Assembly: GCF_032678705.1 (NCBI RefSeq)
Contig: NZ_JAVTSS010000001.1
Location: forward strand, 2,480,001 to 2,544,000
Source of the DNA: Pedobacter frigiditerrae
GTDB taxonomy: Bacteria; Bacteroidota; Bacteroidia; Sphingobacteriales; Sphingobacteriaceae
Direction of reading: 5' to 3'
Length of the DNA stretch: 64,000 nt
Below the pieces are notes generated by a model. The model worked only from the letters and a program-made list of their open reading frames with translations, searched no databases and was not told the origin of the DNA. Within the stretch, counting starts at the first letter, position 1, and every line of letters starts with the position of its first letter. Of the stretch, positions 17,391-25,603 are shown one piece after another. A program made the position numbers and the translations under genes.

Positions 17391-17774
17391 ATGGATTTAA
17401 AAGATAAACACATCATTAAGGGTGAAATAGCTGATTATTATTTGGAAGATGGAATTTTAGTTTCGCTTTCTAAAAATCCTAGGCGAACTGTTGACAGCAT
17501 TAAAAAGAATGTGGCTTTGGTTAAGGAGATTACCAACAATAAGCCTATACCTTTGCTAATTTATCTTTCAAATTCTCCAGTCCCAGATAAGGAAACAAGG
17601 GAATTTTCTACAACTCAATTGCCCATTATTTATACTGCCATGGCGATGGTTTCCAAACCTGGTCTATCAAAATTTATAATGAATATTTTGTTCAGCCTAA
17701 AAAAGCCACTTATACCTATGAAGAGCTTTACGGACGACAAAAAAGCAAAAGAATGGTTAAAACAATATTTGTAA
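17391..17774 (+). CDS. STAS/SEC14-like small protein
   Basis: The 127-residue protein has no signal or membrane segment. Its pattern is an N-terminal strand pair (IADYYLEDGILVSLSK), a helix with PRRTVDSIKKNVALVKEIT, a strand PIPLLIYLS and a C-terminal part ending in 'SFTDDKKAKEWLKQYL'. This is the usual layout of STAS/SEC14-like stand-alone domains in Bacteroidota (DUF7793 type). The function is unknown. It is the first of four closely packed small genes; the next starts one base after its stop. Confidence 0.7.
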   Translation: MDLKDKHIIKGEIADYYLEDGILVSLSKNPRRTVDSIKKNVALVKEITNNKPIPLLIYLSNSPVPDKETREFSTTQLPIIYTAMAMVSKPGLSKFIMNILFSLKKPLIPMKSFTDDKKAKEWLKQYL

Positions 17775-17775
17775 A

Positions 17776-18075
17776 ATGGTAATTAAAAAGTTTATATCTG
17801 TTATTTTAACAATTGCTTTAATCACAATAGACCTTTTTATCTACATCATTTTGGGAGTTGGATTAATGTCTTATGAAGATACTTACACACCATCTAAAGG
17901 AGAATACTATAGTTGGGCAAGTATGTCAGACTTTGATAAGGCCCTAGTTATTGGTTTTAATATTTGGAATATCGTAAATGTGATTGCCATTTTATATATT
18001 GGTTACTTCGTTTACAAAAAGGTAAGGTCAGAAAAAATGCAGGCTTATGGAAACAACCAAAATAACCACCGTTGA
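17776..18075 (+). CDS. Small two-TM membrane protein
   Basis: The 99-residue protein has a first hydrophobic segment at about 5-28, a polar loop with SKGEYYSWASMSDFDK, and a second segment at about 58-77, followed by a basic tail. No family is recognised. It starts one base after the STAS-like gene, and its last 29 bases overlap the start of the DUF1801 gene in another frame, so the run is probably one operon. Confidence 0.65.
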   Translation: MVIKKFISVILTIALITIDLFIYIILGVGLMSYEDTYTPSKGEYYSWASMSDFDKALVIGFNIWNIVNVIAILYIGYFVYKKVRSEKMQAYGNNQNNHR

Positions 18076-18412
18076 TGAGTATATAGCTGGTTTTCCACCT
18101 CAAACAAGAGAGTACTTAAACCAGATTAGAGAAGCAATACAGCTAGCTATACCCGAGGCTGAAGAATCAATAAGCTATGCAATGCCAGCCTTTAAACTAA
18201 AAGGAAAACCCTTAGTTTATTTTGCTGGATATAAAGGTCATATTGGTTTTTACGCAACCCCAACTGGCCATAAAGCATTCGAAAAAGATTTGTCTGTTTA
18301 CAAACAAGGCAAAGGCTCTGTTCAATTTCCATTAGATAAACCAATGCCTTTAGATTTGATAGCTAGGATTACGAAGTTTAGAGCGGAAGAAACGCTGAAA
18401 AAATTGAAATAA
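18047..18412 (+). CDS. DUF1801 / YdhG-like protein
   Basis: The 121-residue protein shows the DUF1801 signature: VDEYIAGFPPQTREYLNQIR (about 9-28), PEAEESISYAMPAFKLKGKPLVYFAGYKGHIGFYATP in the middle, and a C-terminal PLDLIARITKFRAEE. Related proteins such as YdhG have been proposed as frataxin-like iron chaperones, but that role is not proven for this family. Its start lies inside the upstream membrane protein gene (29-base overlap), and the GNAT gene begins directly after its stop. Confidence 0.9.
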   Translation: METTKITTVDEYIAGFPPQTREYLNQIREAIQLAIPEAEESISYAMPAFKLKGKPLVYFAGYKGHIGFYATPTGHKAFEKDLSVYKQGKGSVQFPLDKPMPLDLIARITKFRAEETLKKLK

Positions 18413-18814
18413 ATGTTGGAAATTAACTATAAGACAGACATTGTACCTGCTACCGCTCAAATAATAGAGTTGTACGAAGCTTCCGGTTTACCTAGACCAA
18501 CTCACGATACAGAAAGAATAGCAGCAATGTATAAAAATTCTGACCTTATCGTTACAGCTTGGGATGGTGAAAATTTAGTGGGAGTTTCCAGAACAATTAC
18601 CGATTGGGTATGGTCTAGTTATTTGGCAGACTTAGCCGTAAATCCTAATTATAAACAATCTGGAATTGGCAAAAAATTAATCGAAATAACTAGGGAAAAG
18701 GTAGGAGAACAGTCGATGGTTTTATTGCTTTCTGTTCCAACAGCGATGGAGTATTATCCGAAAGTGGGTTTTAAAAAAGAAGACAGGGGATTTTTAATTG
18801 AAAGAAGTAAATAA
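18413..18814 (+). CDS. GNAT family N-acetyltransferase
   Basis: The 133-residue protein is a single GNAT domain. The acetyl-CoA binding motif A is clear at about residues 75-91 (LAVNPNYKQSGIGKKLI), preceded by a strand with LVGVSRTITDW and followed by VLLLSVPTAMEYYPKVGFKKEDRG. It should transfer an acetyl group to an amine; the substrate is unknown. Zero bases separate it from the DUF1801 stop, which indicates coupled translation. Confidence 0.92.
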   Translation: MLEINYKTDIVPATAQIIELYEASGLPRPTHDTERIAAMYKNSDLIVTAWDGENLVGVSRTITDWVWSSYLADLAVNPNYKQSGIGKKLIEITREKVGEQSMVLLLSVPTAMEYYPKVGFKKEDRGFLIERSK

Positions 18815-18889
18815 CCGACAATATTTTTTTTGAAAAGCTGAGAATAATCGTTTGATATACTAAATTAGGTAAAAATTAACTCAGCTCTA

Positions 18890-19486
18890 ATGATTGTTTA
18901 CGGAACCTCAACTACTAAAATTGGAACAGAAACTCTTGCCGACAAATGCTTAAACTGCGGCAACCAATTTACTATCCAATTAAATGTTTTTCAACGATAT
19001 GTACACCTTTTTTGGATACCATTTCTTCCCGCTGGAAAAATTGGCATTACGCAATGTACACATTGCCATGAGGTTTTAGAGCAAAGTAATTTTACTTACA
19101 GTATAACCGAAACTTACAAGAATGCTAAATCAAATTCGAAAACTCCAATTTGGATTTTTTCTGGCGTACTAGTTGTAGCAATTATCATTGCTGCTGGTTT
19201 TATCTATAATAAGCAAGACGAAGCAAAAAATGCAAAAATCATATTATCTCCACAAAAAAATGATGTTTATGAAATCAGATTACCTAATCAAAGTTACACA
19301 CTTTATAAAGTTGACAAGGTTGTTGGAGACAGCGTATTTATAATGCCGAATAAATTTGAAACAAATCAGATAAGCGGATTATCCGACCTAGAAGAAAAAG
19401 GTTATAGTGAAGAGGTATTCTCCTTAGTTAAAAACGACTTGAAAATTATGCTTGAAAAAGGTGAAATAATGGATATTAACAGGTAA
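18890..19486 (+). CDS. Zinc-ribbon membrane protein
   Basis: The 198-residue protein starts with two CxxC knuckles (Cys20/Cys23 and Cys56/Cys59), forming a probable zinc ribbon around an aromatic segment 'RYVHLFWIPFLPAGK'. A membrane helix follows at about 84-105, and then a C-terminal domain of about 90 residues that would lie outside the cytoplasm. The zinc-ribbon-plus-TM design is common in Bacteroidota, but I know no function. It is about 75 bases after the GNAT gene, so it may be transcribed separately. Confidence 0.72.
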   Translation: MIVYGTSTTKIGTETLADKCLNCGNQFTIQLNVFQRYVHLFWIPFLPAGKIGITQCTHCHEVLEQSNFTYSITETYKNAKSNSKTPIWIFSGVLVVAIIIAAGFIYNKQDEAKNAKIILSPQKNDVYEIRLPNQSYTLYKVDKVVGDSVFIMPNKFETNQISGLSDLEEKGYSEEVFSLVKNDLKIMLEKGEIMDINR

Positions 19487-19509
19487 TAGAGAACTATAAC
19501 CGATTCAAA

Positions 19510-20541
19510 TCACTTAACTAATTCCTTACAAATCCTTTTTACCAAACCTGGCCCTTCGTAAATAAAGCCTGTGTACAATTGCACTAAAGCTGCTCCGGCT
19601 TCAATTTTATCTTTGGCATCTTGCGGAGAGTGAATACCTCCTACTCCAATAATTGGAAAGGATTTATTAGATTTTTCTGATAAGTAACGAATAACTTCAG
19701 TGGAGCGTTGAGTTAAGGGTTTGCCACTTAAACCACCCATTTCACTTTTTACTTTTTCTTCAGTATAAAGTCCGTTTCTGTCTATTGTAGTATTGGTTGC
19801 AATAACGCCAGCTATACCAGTCTCTTGAACAATTTCTACAATATCATCTAATTGCTCATTAGTTAAATCTGGAGCAATTTTTAAAAGTATTGGACGAGAA
19901 ATATCGTTTTTTAGATTGCGTTGTTGCAAAGTATTTAGCAATTCCTTTAATGGCTCCTTTTCTTGTAAAGCTCTTAATCCAGGTGTATTTGGCGAGCTAA
20001 CATTTACCACAAAGTAATCTACAACATCAAATAAACGGTCAAAACATTTAATGTAATCGCTGGTTGCATCTTCATTTGGTGTGTTTTTATTTTTACCGAT
20101 ATTACCACCAACCACAATACTTGGGTCTTTATCTTTTAACAATCTCAGGCGTTCTGCCATTACGTCAACGCCTTTGTTATTAAAGCCCATTCTGTTAATG
20201 ATTGCACTATCATCTTGCAACCTAAACATTCTAGGTTTATCATTACCAGGTTGCGGTAAAGGTGTTACGGTACCAACTTCAATAAAACCAAAACCAAGAT
20301 TGCTTAAAGCTTCAACATATTCTCCATTTTTATCAAACCCTGCAGCTAAACCAACTGGATTTTTAAATTTGATGCCAAAAACTTCTCTTTCTAAACCCTT
20401 GACGTTAATATCGTAACTACTACGAAGAATGGTTTTACCTAACGGGAAATAATCGTGAAACCATTTTAAGCGTTTTACCACAAAGTGATGCACATTTTCT
20501 GGATCGAACTTAAAAAAAATAGGTTTGATGAGGCGGTACAT
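19510..20541 (-). CDS. pyrD: Quinone-dependent dihydroorotate dehydrogenase
   Basis: PyrD oxidises dihydroorotate to orotate in pyrimidine synthesis and passes electrons to quinone. The 343-residue length is typical of class 2. The N-terminal amphipathic helix region [17 protein letters not shown] (11-27) is the membrane-binding part. FMN and substrate residues appear in [13 protein letters not shown] (61-73), [16 protein letters not shown] (85-100) and NRMGFNN (116-122). The active site has [11 protein letters not shown] (180-190), where class 2 enzymes use serine. The C-terminal phosphate-binding part has GVGGI and [10 protein letters not shown]. It appears monocistronic. Confidence 0.97.
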   Translation of the reverse strand: MYRLIKPIFFKFDPENVHHFVVKRLKWFHDYFPLGKTILRSSYDINVKGLEREVFGIKFKNPVGLAAGFDKNGEYVEALSNLGFGFIEVGTVTPLPQPGNDKPRMFRLQDDSAIINRMGFNNKGVDVMAERLRLLKDKDPSIVVGGNIGKNKNTPNEDATSDYIKCFDRLFDVVDYFVVNVSSPNTPGLRALQEKEPLKELLNTLQQRNLKNDISRPILLKIAPDLTNEQLDDIVEIVQETGIAGVIATNTTIDRNGLYTEEKVKSEMGGLSGKPLTQRSTEVIRYLSEKSNKSFPIIGVGGIHSPQDAKDKIEAGAALVQLYTGFIYEGPGLVKRICKELVK

Positions 20542-20564
20542 ATTGCGAAGATAAGTAAAGTGAG

Positions 20565-20720
20565 GTAAGATGTAAAATGGAAGATGGAAAAGGCTGCAAA
20601 TTTAGAATCAATATTGTTGAATTGTTCTATTGTTGAATTGCTATATTGTTTTGCAAAATCGCAATACTCACTAATTACATTTCAACCCCATCTTCCATCT
20701 TACATCATCCATTTTCCATC
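20565..20720. repeat. Low-complexity ATGTAAAATGGAAGATGG-type spacer with inverted ends
   Basis: The spacer upstream of pyrD starts with 'agatgtaaaatggaagatgg' and ends with the roughly complementary 'ccatcttccatcttacatc'. Between them, 'attgttgaattgttctattgttgaattg' repeats. A related element lies at 21955-22022. Confidence 0.6.
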
Positions 20721-20721
20721 C

Positions 20722-21372
20722 CTAATATGCCGCTGTAAACTGCTCTTGGTGATGTGTATTATTTTCTAATTCATCAGCTATTACAATAGCTAAATCCTCT
20801 ACAGATAAAATAGAACGGCCTTCTTCATTAAATACAGGGCTAGTTTTACCTAAGCGATATTTACCAGTACGACCAATAGTAATACCTGGGTGCATTTCTA
20901 TCGCTGGACTAAAAAACAACCAATCTAATTCCTTTTCTTGTTTAAGTACATTAAAATAATCCCTTACTGCTGATGCTCCAGGATAAATTTCTGCAGGAAA
21001 TTGTGGACCATCAACCAGTTGGTTACCATCAATTTGCAAAGTCCCTGCCCCACCAATAAAAATAAAACGTTTAACGCCAGATAGTTTCACAGCTTCCTGA
21101 ATTGCTGTTGCTCCCGTTATGGTATCGTTGTATAGATTTGGGTTTGTCCAACCAGCATTAAATGCACTAACTACAGCATCAGCACCTTTTAATGCTTCCG
21201 CTAATTGAACTGTATCTAAAACATCAACAGCTAATTTGGTTAACTTTTCATCATTGCTTTCAATTTTATCTAAGTTACGGGCAATGGCTATTACTTCATT
21301 TCCACGACTTAATAATTCATTTAAAATGGCTGTTCCTACAAATCCTGTGGCGCCTAAAATTGCTACTTTCAT
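20722..21372 (-). CDS. NmrA/YwnB-like NAD(P)-binding oxidoreductase
   Basis: The protein (216 residues from the ATG at 21372) is a Rossmann-fold atypical SDR. The nucleotide-binding GATGFVGTA is at residues 7-15, right after the first strand MKVAILGATG, which fixes the start; a longer in-frame reading exists, but its extra 16 residues do not fit the family. Further family marks are VVSAFNAGW, FIFIGGAGTLQ and the C-terminal DLAIVIADELENN. It lies downstream of an Rrf2 regulator gene on the same strand. An identical inverted-repeat site precedes each gene, so it is a likely target of that regulator. The pair resembles YwnA/YwnB of Bacillus. Confidence 0.87.
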   Translation of the reverse strand: MKVAILGATGFVGTAILNELLSRGNEVIAIARNLDKIESNDEKLTKLAVDVLDTVQLAEALKGADAVVSAFNAGWTNPNLYNDTITGATAIQEAVKLSGVKRFIFIGGAGTLQIDGNQLVDGPQFPAEIYPGASAVRDYFNVLKQEKELDWLFFSPAIEMHPGITIGRTGKYRLGKTSPVFNEEGRSILSVEDLAIVIADELENNTHHQEQFTAAY

Positions 21373-21444
21373 TTTTTTTAGTATTGCGATAAGCGTATTG
21401 CGTAATGAGACAAATTTCACTTATCAAGGTTAATATATGTTAAT

Positions 21445-21464
21445 TGTAATTATTTTTATTACAG
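21445..21464 (-). promoter_or_regulatory. Candidate Rrf2 operator before the NmrA-like gene
   Basis: TGTAAT and ATTACA flank a 7-base TATTTTT centre (21445-21463); with the next G this 20-mer is identical to 21895-21914. It lies just upstream of a possible minus-strand -7 element TAACCTTG (21425-21432), over the expected -33 region. Confidence 0.65.
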
Positions 21465-21481
21465 TTTAGGTCAAAAAATTT

Positions 21482-21892
21482 TTAATCGAACTTTTTACTG
21501 AAGTCTGCCAAGCTTTGTTTGCTCAACTGTTCAATCAGTATTAATTCTGTGTCATTGTATAAACTATTTAAATGTTCATTAATGTCTTTTCCAACGGGAC
21601 ACTTCGGATTTGGTGTATTTTTTTGGTGGCCTAGAAATGACGCCTGCCTAACACTTTTATAAACTTCTCCCAACGTGATGTCATTTGAAGACATAGCTAA
21701 TGATGAACCTCCATTTTTACCTTCCTTGCTTTGAACAAATCCGTAGTTACGAAGATTTATCAGTTCCTTTCTCACCAGAACAGGATTGATATTTATACTA
21801 CCAGCTAAATATTCCGAAGACAATAATTCGCCATTAGCCTTATCAAGCAAAGTTAAAATATGCAAAGCGATGGCAAATCTTCCGTTATTCAT
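21482..21892 (-). CDS. Rrf2 family transcriptional regulator
   Basis: The protein is 136 residues from the ATG at 21892. The winged-helix domain (1-80) starts MNNGRFAIALHILTLLD, with the recognition region NINPVLVRKELINLRNYGFV and the wing GKNGGSSLA. Only one cysteine is present, in NPKCPVG (about residue 96), so it does not carry the three-Cys iron-sulfur site of IscR or NsrR. It is closer to the YwnA/HypR branch that can sense oxidants through a cysteine. It probably regulates itself and the NmrA-like gene through the identical sites before each start. A longer reading from 21931 would place the operator inside the coding region and is less likely. Confidence 0.9.
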   Translation of the reverse strand: MNNGRFAIALHILTLLDKANGELLSSEYLAGSININPVLVRKELINLRNYGFVQSKEGKNGGSSLAMSSNDITLGEVYKSVRQASFLGHQKNTPNPKCPVGKDINEHLNSLYNDTELILIEQLSKQSLADFSKKFD

Positions 21893-21894
21893 TC

Positions 21895-21954
21895 TGTAAT
21901 TATTTTTATTACAGTACAAAGGTATAAACAAAATTTGTATTTACAAATTTTGTT
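21895..21954 (-). promoter_or_regulatory. Rrf2 gene promoter with operator and 13-bp palindrome
   Basis: On the minus strand a -33 TTTG (21944-21947) and a -7 TACCTTTG (21917-21924) are 19 bases apart, an exact consensus. The operator 20-mer (21895-21914) covers the transcription start. A perfect 13-base inverted repeat AACAAAATTTGTA with a 2-base centre (21927-21954) covers the -33 element. Confidence 0.75.
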
Positions 21955-22022
21955 GGAAGATGGTAAATGTAAAATGGAAGATGTGTGAGTCCATTTTACA
22001 TCTTCCACCTTACATTTTACAT
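21955..22022. repeat. Low-complexity inverted repeat (ATGTAAAATGG type)
   Basis: ATGTAAAATGG (21967-21977) and CCATTTTACAT (21991-22001) form perfect arms, flanked by more copies of GGAAGATG and TTACATTTTACAT. It is related to the spacer at 20565-20720. Confidence 0.65.
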
Positions 22023-22051
22023 ACTTAATAGCTGCAAAAGCCGTTGTTAAA

Positions 22052-22114
22052 TAAACCTGATTGCAGCGAAAATACCCCGATTCTTTTTCGGGGATTGTAG
22101 CGAAAAGCAGGACC
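22052..22114 (+). repeat. Dispersed TAAACC(C/T)GAT...GCAGGAC element, copy 1
   Basis: It starts TAAACCTGATTG and ends AAAAGCAGGAC, with the stem CCCCGA/TCGGGG inside (22076-22094). Related copies lie at about 27243, 27344, 33758, 42943 and 53293. It sits just upstream of the ABC-F promoter. Confidence 0.65.
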
Positions 22115-22157
22115 AATTTTGCCATTAATTACTGCCTTCTGTTTTCAAAAAATAGAC

Positions 22158-22188
22158 TTGAAAACAGGCTTAAAAAACCGTATTTTTG
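22158..22188 (+). promoter_or_regulatory. Promoter of the ABC-F gene
   Basis: TTG (22158-22160), a 20-base spacer and TATTTTTG (22181-22188) match the Bacteroidota consensus. The ATG at 22196 is only 7 bases after the -7 element, so the mRNA would be nearly leaderless. This argues against any start upstream of 22196. Confidence 0.75.
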
Positions 22189-22195
22189 CAGCGAA

Positions 22196-24106
22196 ATGAT
22201 TTCTATAAACGACTTAACCTTCCTAATTGGCTCTAGAGCCTTATACGACGAAGCAAACTGGCACATTAAACCAGGCGACAGAGTTGGACTAATCGGCGCT
22301 AATGGTACCGGCAAGTCTACTTTACTAAAAATTATTGTTGGCGAATATGCTCCATCTTCTGGTAGTATTTCGATGGCAAAAGATTTAAAAATTGGCTATT
22401 TGAACCAAGATTTACTTTCTTACGAGTCTCATCATACCATTTTGCACGTAGCAATGGAGGCTTTTGAACGCCAAAATCAGTTACATGATGAAATTGAAGA
22501 GCTTTTAAAACAAATTGAAACTGATTATAGTGAGGATGTTTTATACAAACTGAGCGATAAACAACAAGAATTTGAAGCTTTAGACGGTTATAATATCGAA
22601 TACCGTGCAAACGAGATTTTAGCAGGTTTAGGTTTTAGTACAGAAGACCAACACCGTCCGTTAAACACCTTCTCTGGAGGTTGGAGAATGCGTGTAATGT
22701 TGGCTAAAATTCTTTTACAAACTCCAGACATCTTGTTACTGGATGAGCCTACCAACCACATGGATTTACCTTCAATTAAATGGTTGGAAAATTATTTAGG
22801 AGGTTTTGAAGGTGCAATTGTAATTGTTTCTCACGATAGGTATTTCTTAGATAAAATTGTTAGAAAAACAGTTGAATCTAGAAAAGGAAAATTGACTGTT
22901 TATGCAGGGAATTATTCATTTTATGTAGAAGAGAAATCTTTGCGTGGTGAAATCCAAAAGGGAGAATTTAAAAACCAGCAAGCTAAAATTAAGCAAGAAG
23001 AAAAGTTAATTGAGCGTTTTAAAGCTAAAGCAAGTAAAGCTAAAATGGCTCAATCGAGAATGAAAGCTTTGGATAAAATGGAGCGTGTGGAGGATGTTGA
23101 TGATGATAACCCGACTGTAAACTTTAGTTTTAAATTCTCTAAACCAAGTGGCAGACACGTCATTAAAGTTGATAATGTTACCAAAGCATATCCAAACATC
23201 GAGATTTTAGAAGATGCTGATGGGTTGATTGAAAAAGGTGATAAAATCGCTTTAATTGGTGCGAACGGTAAAGGAAAATCTACTTTGTTAAGAATGATTG
23301 CTGGAGCTGAAGGATTTACTGGAAAAATTGAAACTGGACATAATGTAACCACCACTTTCTTTGCACAGCACCAATTAGAATCATTGCATTTAGAAAATAC
23401 AATTTTAGAAGAATTACAAGCATTTGCGCCTAAACATACAGATACAGAATTACGTTCTATTTTAGGATGTTTCTTATTTACAGGCGATGATGTTTTCAAA
23501 AAAATCAAAGTATTATCTGGAGGTGAAAAATCTAGGGTTGCTTTAGCGAAATCGTTAACTACAGATTCGAACTTTTTAATTCTGGATGAGCCAACGAATC
23601 ACTTGGATATTCAATCAGTGAATATCTTAATTCAGGCTTTACAACAATACGAAGGAACATTTATCTCTGTTTCTCACGATAGGTATTTCTTGGATAATGT
23701 TGCCAACAAAATCTGGTTTATTGAGGAAGAAAAAATCAAGGAATATCCTGGAACTTATGCTGAATATGAAGAATGGAACAGCAAAAGGGTAATCCCTACA
23801 CCAAAACCAATTCCTGTTAAGCCAACTACTGAAGAGAAGAAAAAGCCAACTGAGCCAGCTCCTGCTAATGCACAGCAACAATTAAAAAAATTAAACGATA
23901 AATTGAAAAGAACTGAAGAAGAAATTGCAGCTTTTGAATTGAGCGTTAAATTGGTTGAAGCAGAATTAGCAAGGGAAGAAGTATTTTCTAATCCACATAA
24001 ATTAGAAGAAGCCAACCAAAGATATTTAGCAGAAAAAGCTTTATTAGACCATGCTCAAAAAACTTGGGAAGAATTGGCTTCTGAGATTATGGAGCTAGAG
24101 GCTTAA
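22196..24106 (+). CDS. ABC-F family ATPase (Uup/EttA-like)
   Basis: The protein is 636 residues from the ATG at 22196. Two ABC domains are joined by the ABC-F linker, without membrane segments. Domain 1 has Walker A GANGTGKS (34-41), signature FSGGWRMRV and Walker [15 protein letters not shown]. The linker (about 235-305) is rich in Lys, Glu and Ala and has a positively charged '[20 protein letters not shown]'. Domain 2 has [17 protein letters not shown] and [12 protein letters not shown]. The C-terminus (about 560-636) is a coiled coil as in Uup. Such proteins bind the ribosomal E site; the exact subtype is uncertain. Its TAA overlaps the ATG of the next gene by one base. Confidence 0.93.
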   Translation: MISINDLTFLIGSRALYDEANWHIKPGDRVGLIGANGTGKSTLLKIIVGEYAPSSGSISMAKDLKIGYLNQDLLSYESHHTILHVAMEAFERQNQLHDEIEELLKQIETDYSEDVLYKLSDKQQEFEALDGYNIEYRANEILAGLGFSTEDQHRPLNTFSGGWRMRVMLAKILLQTPDILLLDEPTNHMDLPSIKWLENYLGGFEGAIVIVSHDRYFLDKIVRKTVESRKGKLTVYAGNYSFYVEEKSLRGEIQKGEFKNQQAKIKQEEKLIERFKAKASKAKMAQSRMKALDKMERVEDVDDDNPTVNFSFKFSKPSGRHVIKVDNVTKAYPNIEILEDADGLIEKGDKIALIGANGKGKSTLLRMIAGAEGFTGKIETGHNVTTTFFAQHQLESLHLENTILEELQAFAPKHTDTELRSILGCFLFTGDDVFKKIKVLSGGEKSRVALAKSLTTDSNFLILDEPTNHLDIQSVNILIQALQQYEGTFISVSHDRYFLDNVANKIWFIEEEKIKEYPGTYAEYEEWNSKRVIPTPKPIPVKPTTEEKKKPTEPAPANAQQQLKKLNDKLKRTEEEIAAFELSVKLVEAELAREEVFSNPHKLEEANQRYLAEKALLDHAQKTWEELASEIMELEA

Positions 24107-25359
24107 TGAAAAAATTAGGATTGATACTCTTTCTTGTTGCGTTTTTCTTAAACGCAAATGCACAAATAGTGTATGACAATAAAGTGTATCAGCCTTATAT
24201 TAAAACTGTTGAGTGCTACAATACTAAAAAAGAACAATCATTTCCTATCATCATTTTACGTGGTAGTGAAACCATCACATTTGCTTTTGATGATTTAAAA
24301 GGTGGCAATAAAAATTACAATTACACCATTGAACATTGTACTTACGACTGGAAACCTTCTCGAATTAACAAATTAGATTACCTAGAAGGATTAAGTGAGG
24401 ATATTATCTTTAACTATAAATTCTCTTTTAATACACTTCAAAAATTTACACATTATTCGCTGGTTTTCCCGAACGACCAGATTAAACCAAAAATTTCTGG
24501 CAACTATTTATTAAAGGTCTACGAGAATAATAACCCTGACAAACTAATAGTAACACAACGTTTTTATGTGGTAAATAACACAGTTGGTATTGGTGCAGAG
24601 TTTTTACCAAGTAGCTCTGTAGAATATAGATTTAGCAAACAGAAAGTAAATTTCTCGATAACATCCCAAATGTTAATTCAAAATCCTTCTACGGAGATTA
24701 AAGCGGTGGTAATGCAGAATGGGATTCCAGAAACAGCTATTACCAATACCAAGCCTACTTTTGTTAGGCAAAACACGTTGATTTACAACGAGATTAATGC
24801 CAATGAATTTTGGGCTGGCAATGAGTTTAGGAAATTCGATTTCAGGAATTTCAGGTTTAAGGCAGAACACGTTCAAGATTTTTATAGAGATACCGCGAAT
24901 CACATTGTTCTATTTACAGATTTACCGAACGGAACTGCAAAATACAGCACTCAATTTGATGAGAATGGGAATTTCTTTATCCGCAATCAAGATGGTAGAG
25001 ATAACATTACGGATAGCGATTACGCTAATATTTTATTTACTTTAAATGCTACGCCACCAACGCCAAAAGGTAATGCTTATGTTGTTGGCCGCTTTAATAA
25101 TTACATTTTAAACGAAGAAAACAAGTTAAGCTACGAACCAAGCAGAAAGCGTTTTTATGGTAACTTAAAGCTAAAACAAGGCTTGTACGACTTCAAATAT
25201 GTTTGGGTAGATGAAAATGGAAACTTTAATGATAAAGTTTTCGAAGGTTCGTTTTTCGAAACGGATAACAGTTATCAAATATTAGTTTATTATCGCAAAC
25301 TTGGTGGCAGGTGGGACGAATTGGTTGGGTTTAGTAGCGTTAATTCGGTGAAAAGGTAA
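24106..25359 (+). CDS. Type IX secretion system plug protein (DUF5103)
   Basis: The 417-residue protein has a signal peptide (ending NANAQ). It follows the DUF5103 pattern: an N-terminal PF17116-type domain with '[33 protein letters not shown]' (about 34-65), [14 protein letters not shown] (about 74-87) and a C-terminal domain with [10 protein letters not shown] and GLYDFKYVW. In the T9SS, plug proteins close the lateral or periplasmic side of the SprA translocon in the outer membrane. The start codon overlaps the stop of the ABC-F gene (TAATG), so translation is coupled. The downstream spacer has simple repeats. Confidence 0.9.
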   Translation: MKKLGLILFLVAFFLNANAQIVYDNKVYQPYIKTVECYNTKKEQSFPIIILRGSETITFAFDDLKGGNKNYNYTIEHCTYDWKPSRINKLDYLEGLSEDIIFNYKFSFNTLQKFTHYSLVFPNDQIKPKISGNYLLKVYENNNPDKLIVTQRFYVVNNTVGIGAEFLPSSSVEYRFSKQKVNFSITSQMLIQNPSTEIKAVVMQNGIPETAITNTKPTFVRQNTLIYNEINANEFWAGNEFRKFDFRNFRFKAEHVQDFYRDTANHIVLFTDLPNGTAKYSTQFDENGNFFIRNQDGRDNITDSDYANILFTLNATPPTPKGNAYVVGRFNNYILNEENKLSYEPSRKRFYGNLKLKQGLYDFKYVWVDENGNFNDKVFEGSFFETDNSYQILVYYRKLGGRWDELVGFSSVNSVKR

Positions 25360-25364
25360 TTAGT

Positions 25365-25423
25365 TCATTTGTGTCATTGGTCCACTAGTATCATTGGTTC
25401 ATTGGTATCATTAGTTCATTAGT
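25365..25423 (+). repeat. Low-complexity TCATTGGTATCATTAGTTCATT repeat
   Basis: About seven imperfect units of 'tcattggt/atcattagt/tcattagt' follow the plug gene. It is the longest of three such stretches in the window. Confidence 0.65.
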
Positions 25424-25521
25424 CGGGGTACATATAGAGCAAAGTTTAACCACAACAAATTCTACTTGCAATTATTTAAGGCTTCGTGAACTTTAACATA
25501 TGAACTAATACTGAACTACTT

Positions 25522-25603
25522 CATCCCCAATGAACGAGTGAACTAATGAACTAATTTAATAAACTATCCCATCCCCAATGAACGAGTGAACAAATGAACT
25601 AAT
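25522..25603. repeat. Direct repeat of 34 bases, offset 48
   Basis: Two copies of a 34-base unit starting CATCCCCAATGAACGAGTG lie at 25522-25555 and 25570-25603, with one mismatch. The second copy runs into the end of the amylase gene and supplies its TAG stop. Confidence 0.75.

Noticed and set aside
21889..22125. Minus-strand frame of 78 codons upstream of the ABC-F gene
   Set aside because: It is made largely of the low-complexity inverted repeat at 21955-22022 and the Rrf2 promoter.
23050..23508. 152-codon frame on the minus strand inside the ABC-F gene
   Set aside because: It lies wholly opposite a well-supported gene, has biased composition (Ser, Pro, Lys) expected of a reverse reading, and shows no motif or promoter.
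25365..25603. Possible CRISPR array from periodic repeats
   Set aside because: The units are short and imperfect, there are no unique spacers of constant length and no cas genes nearby.
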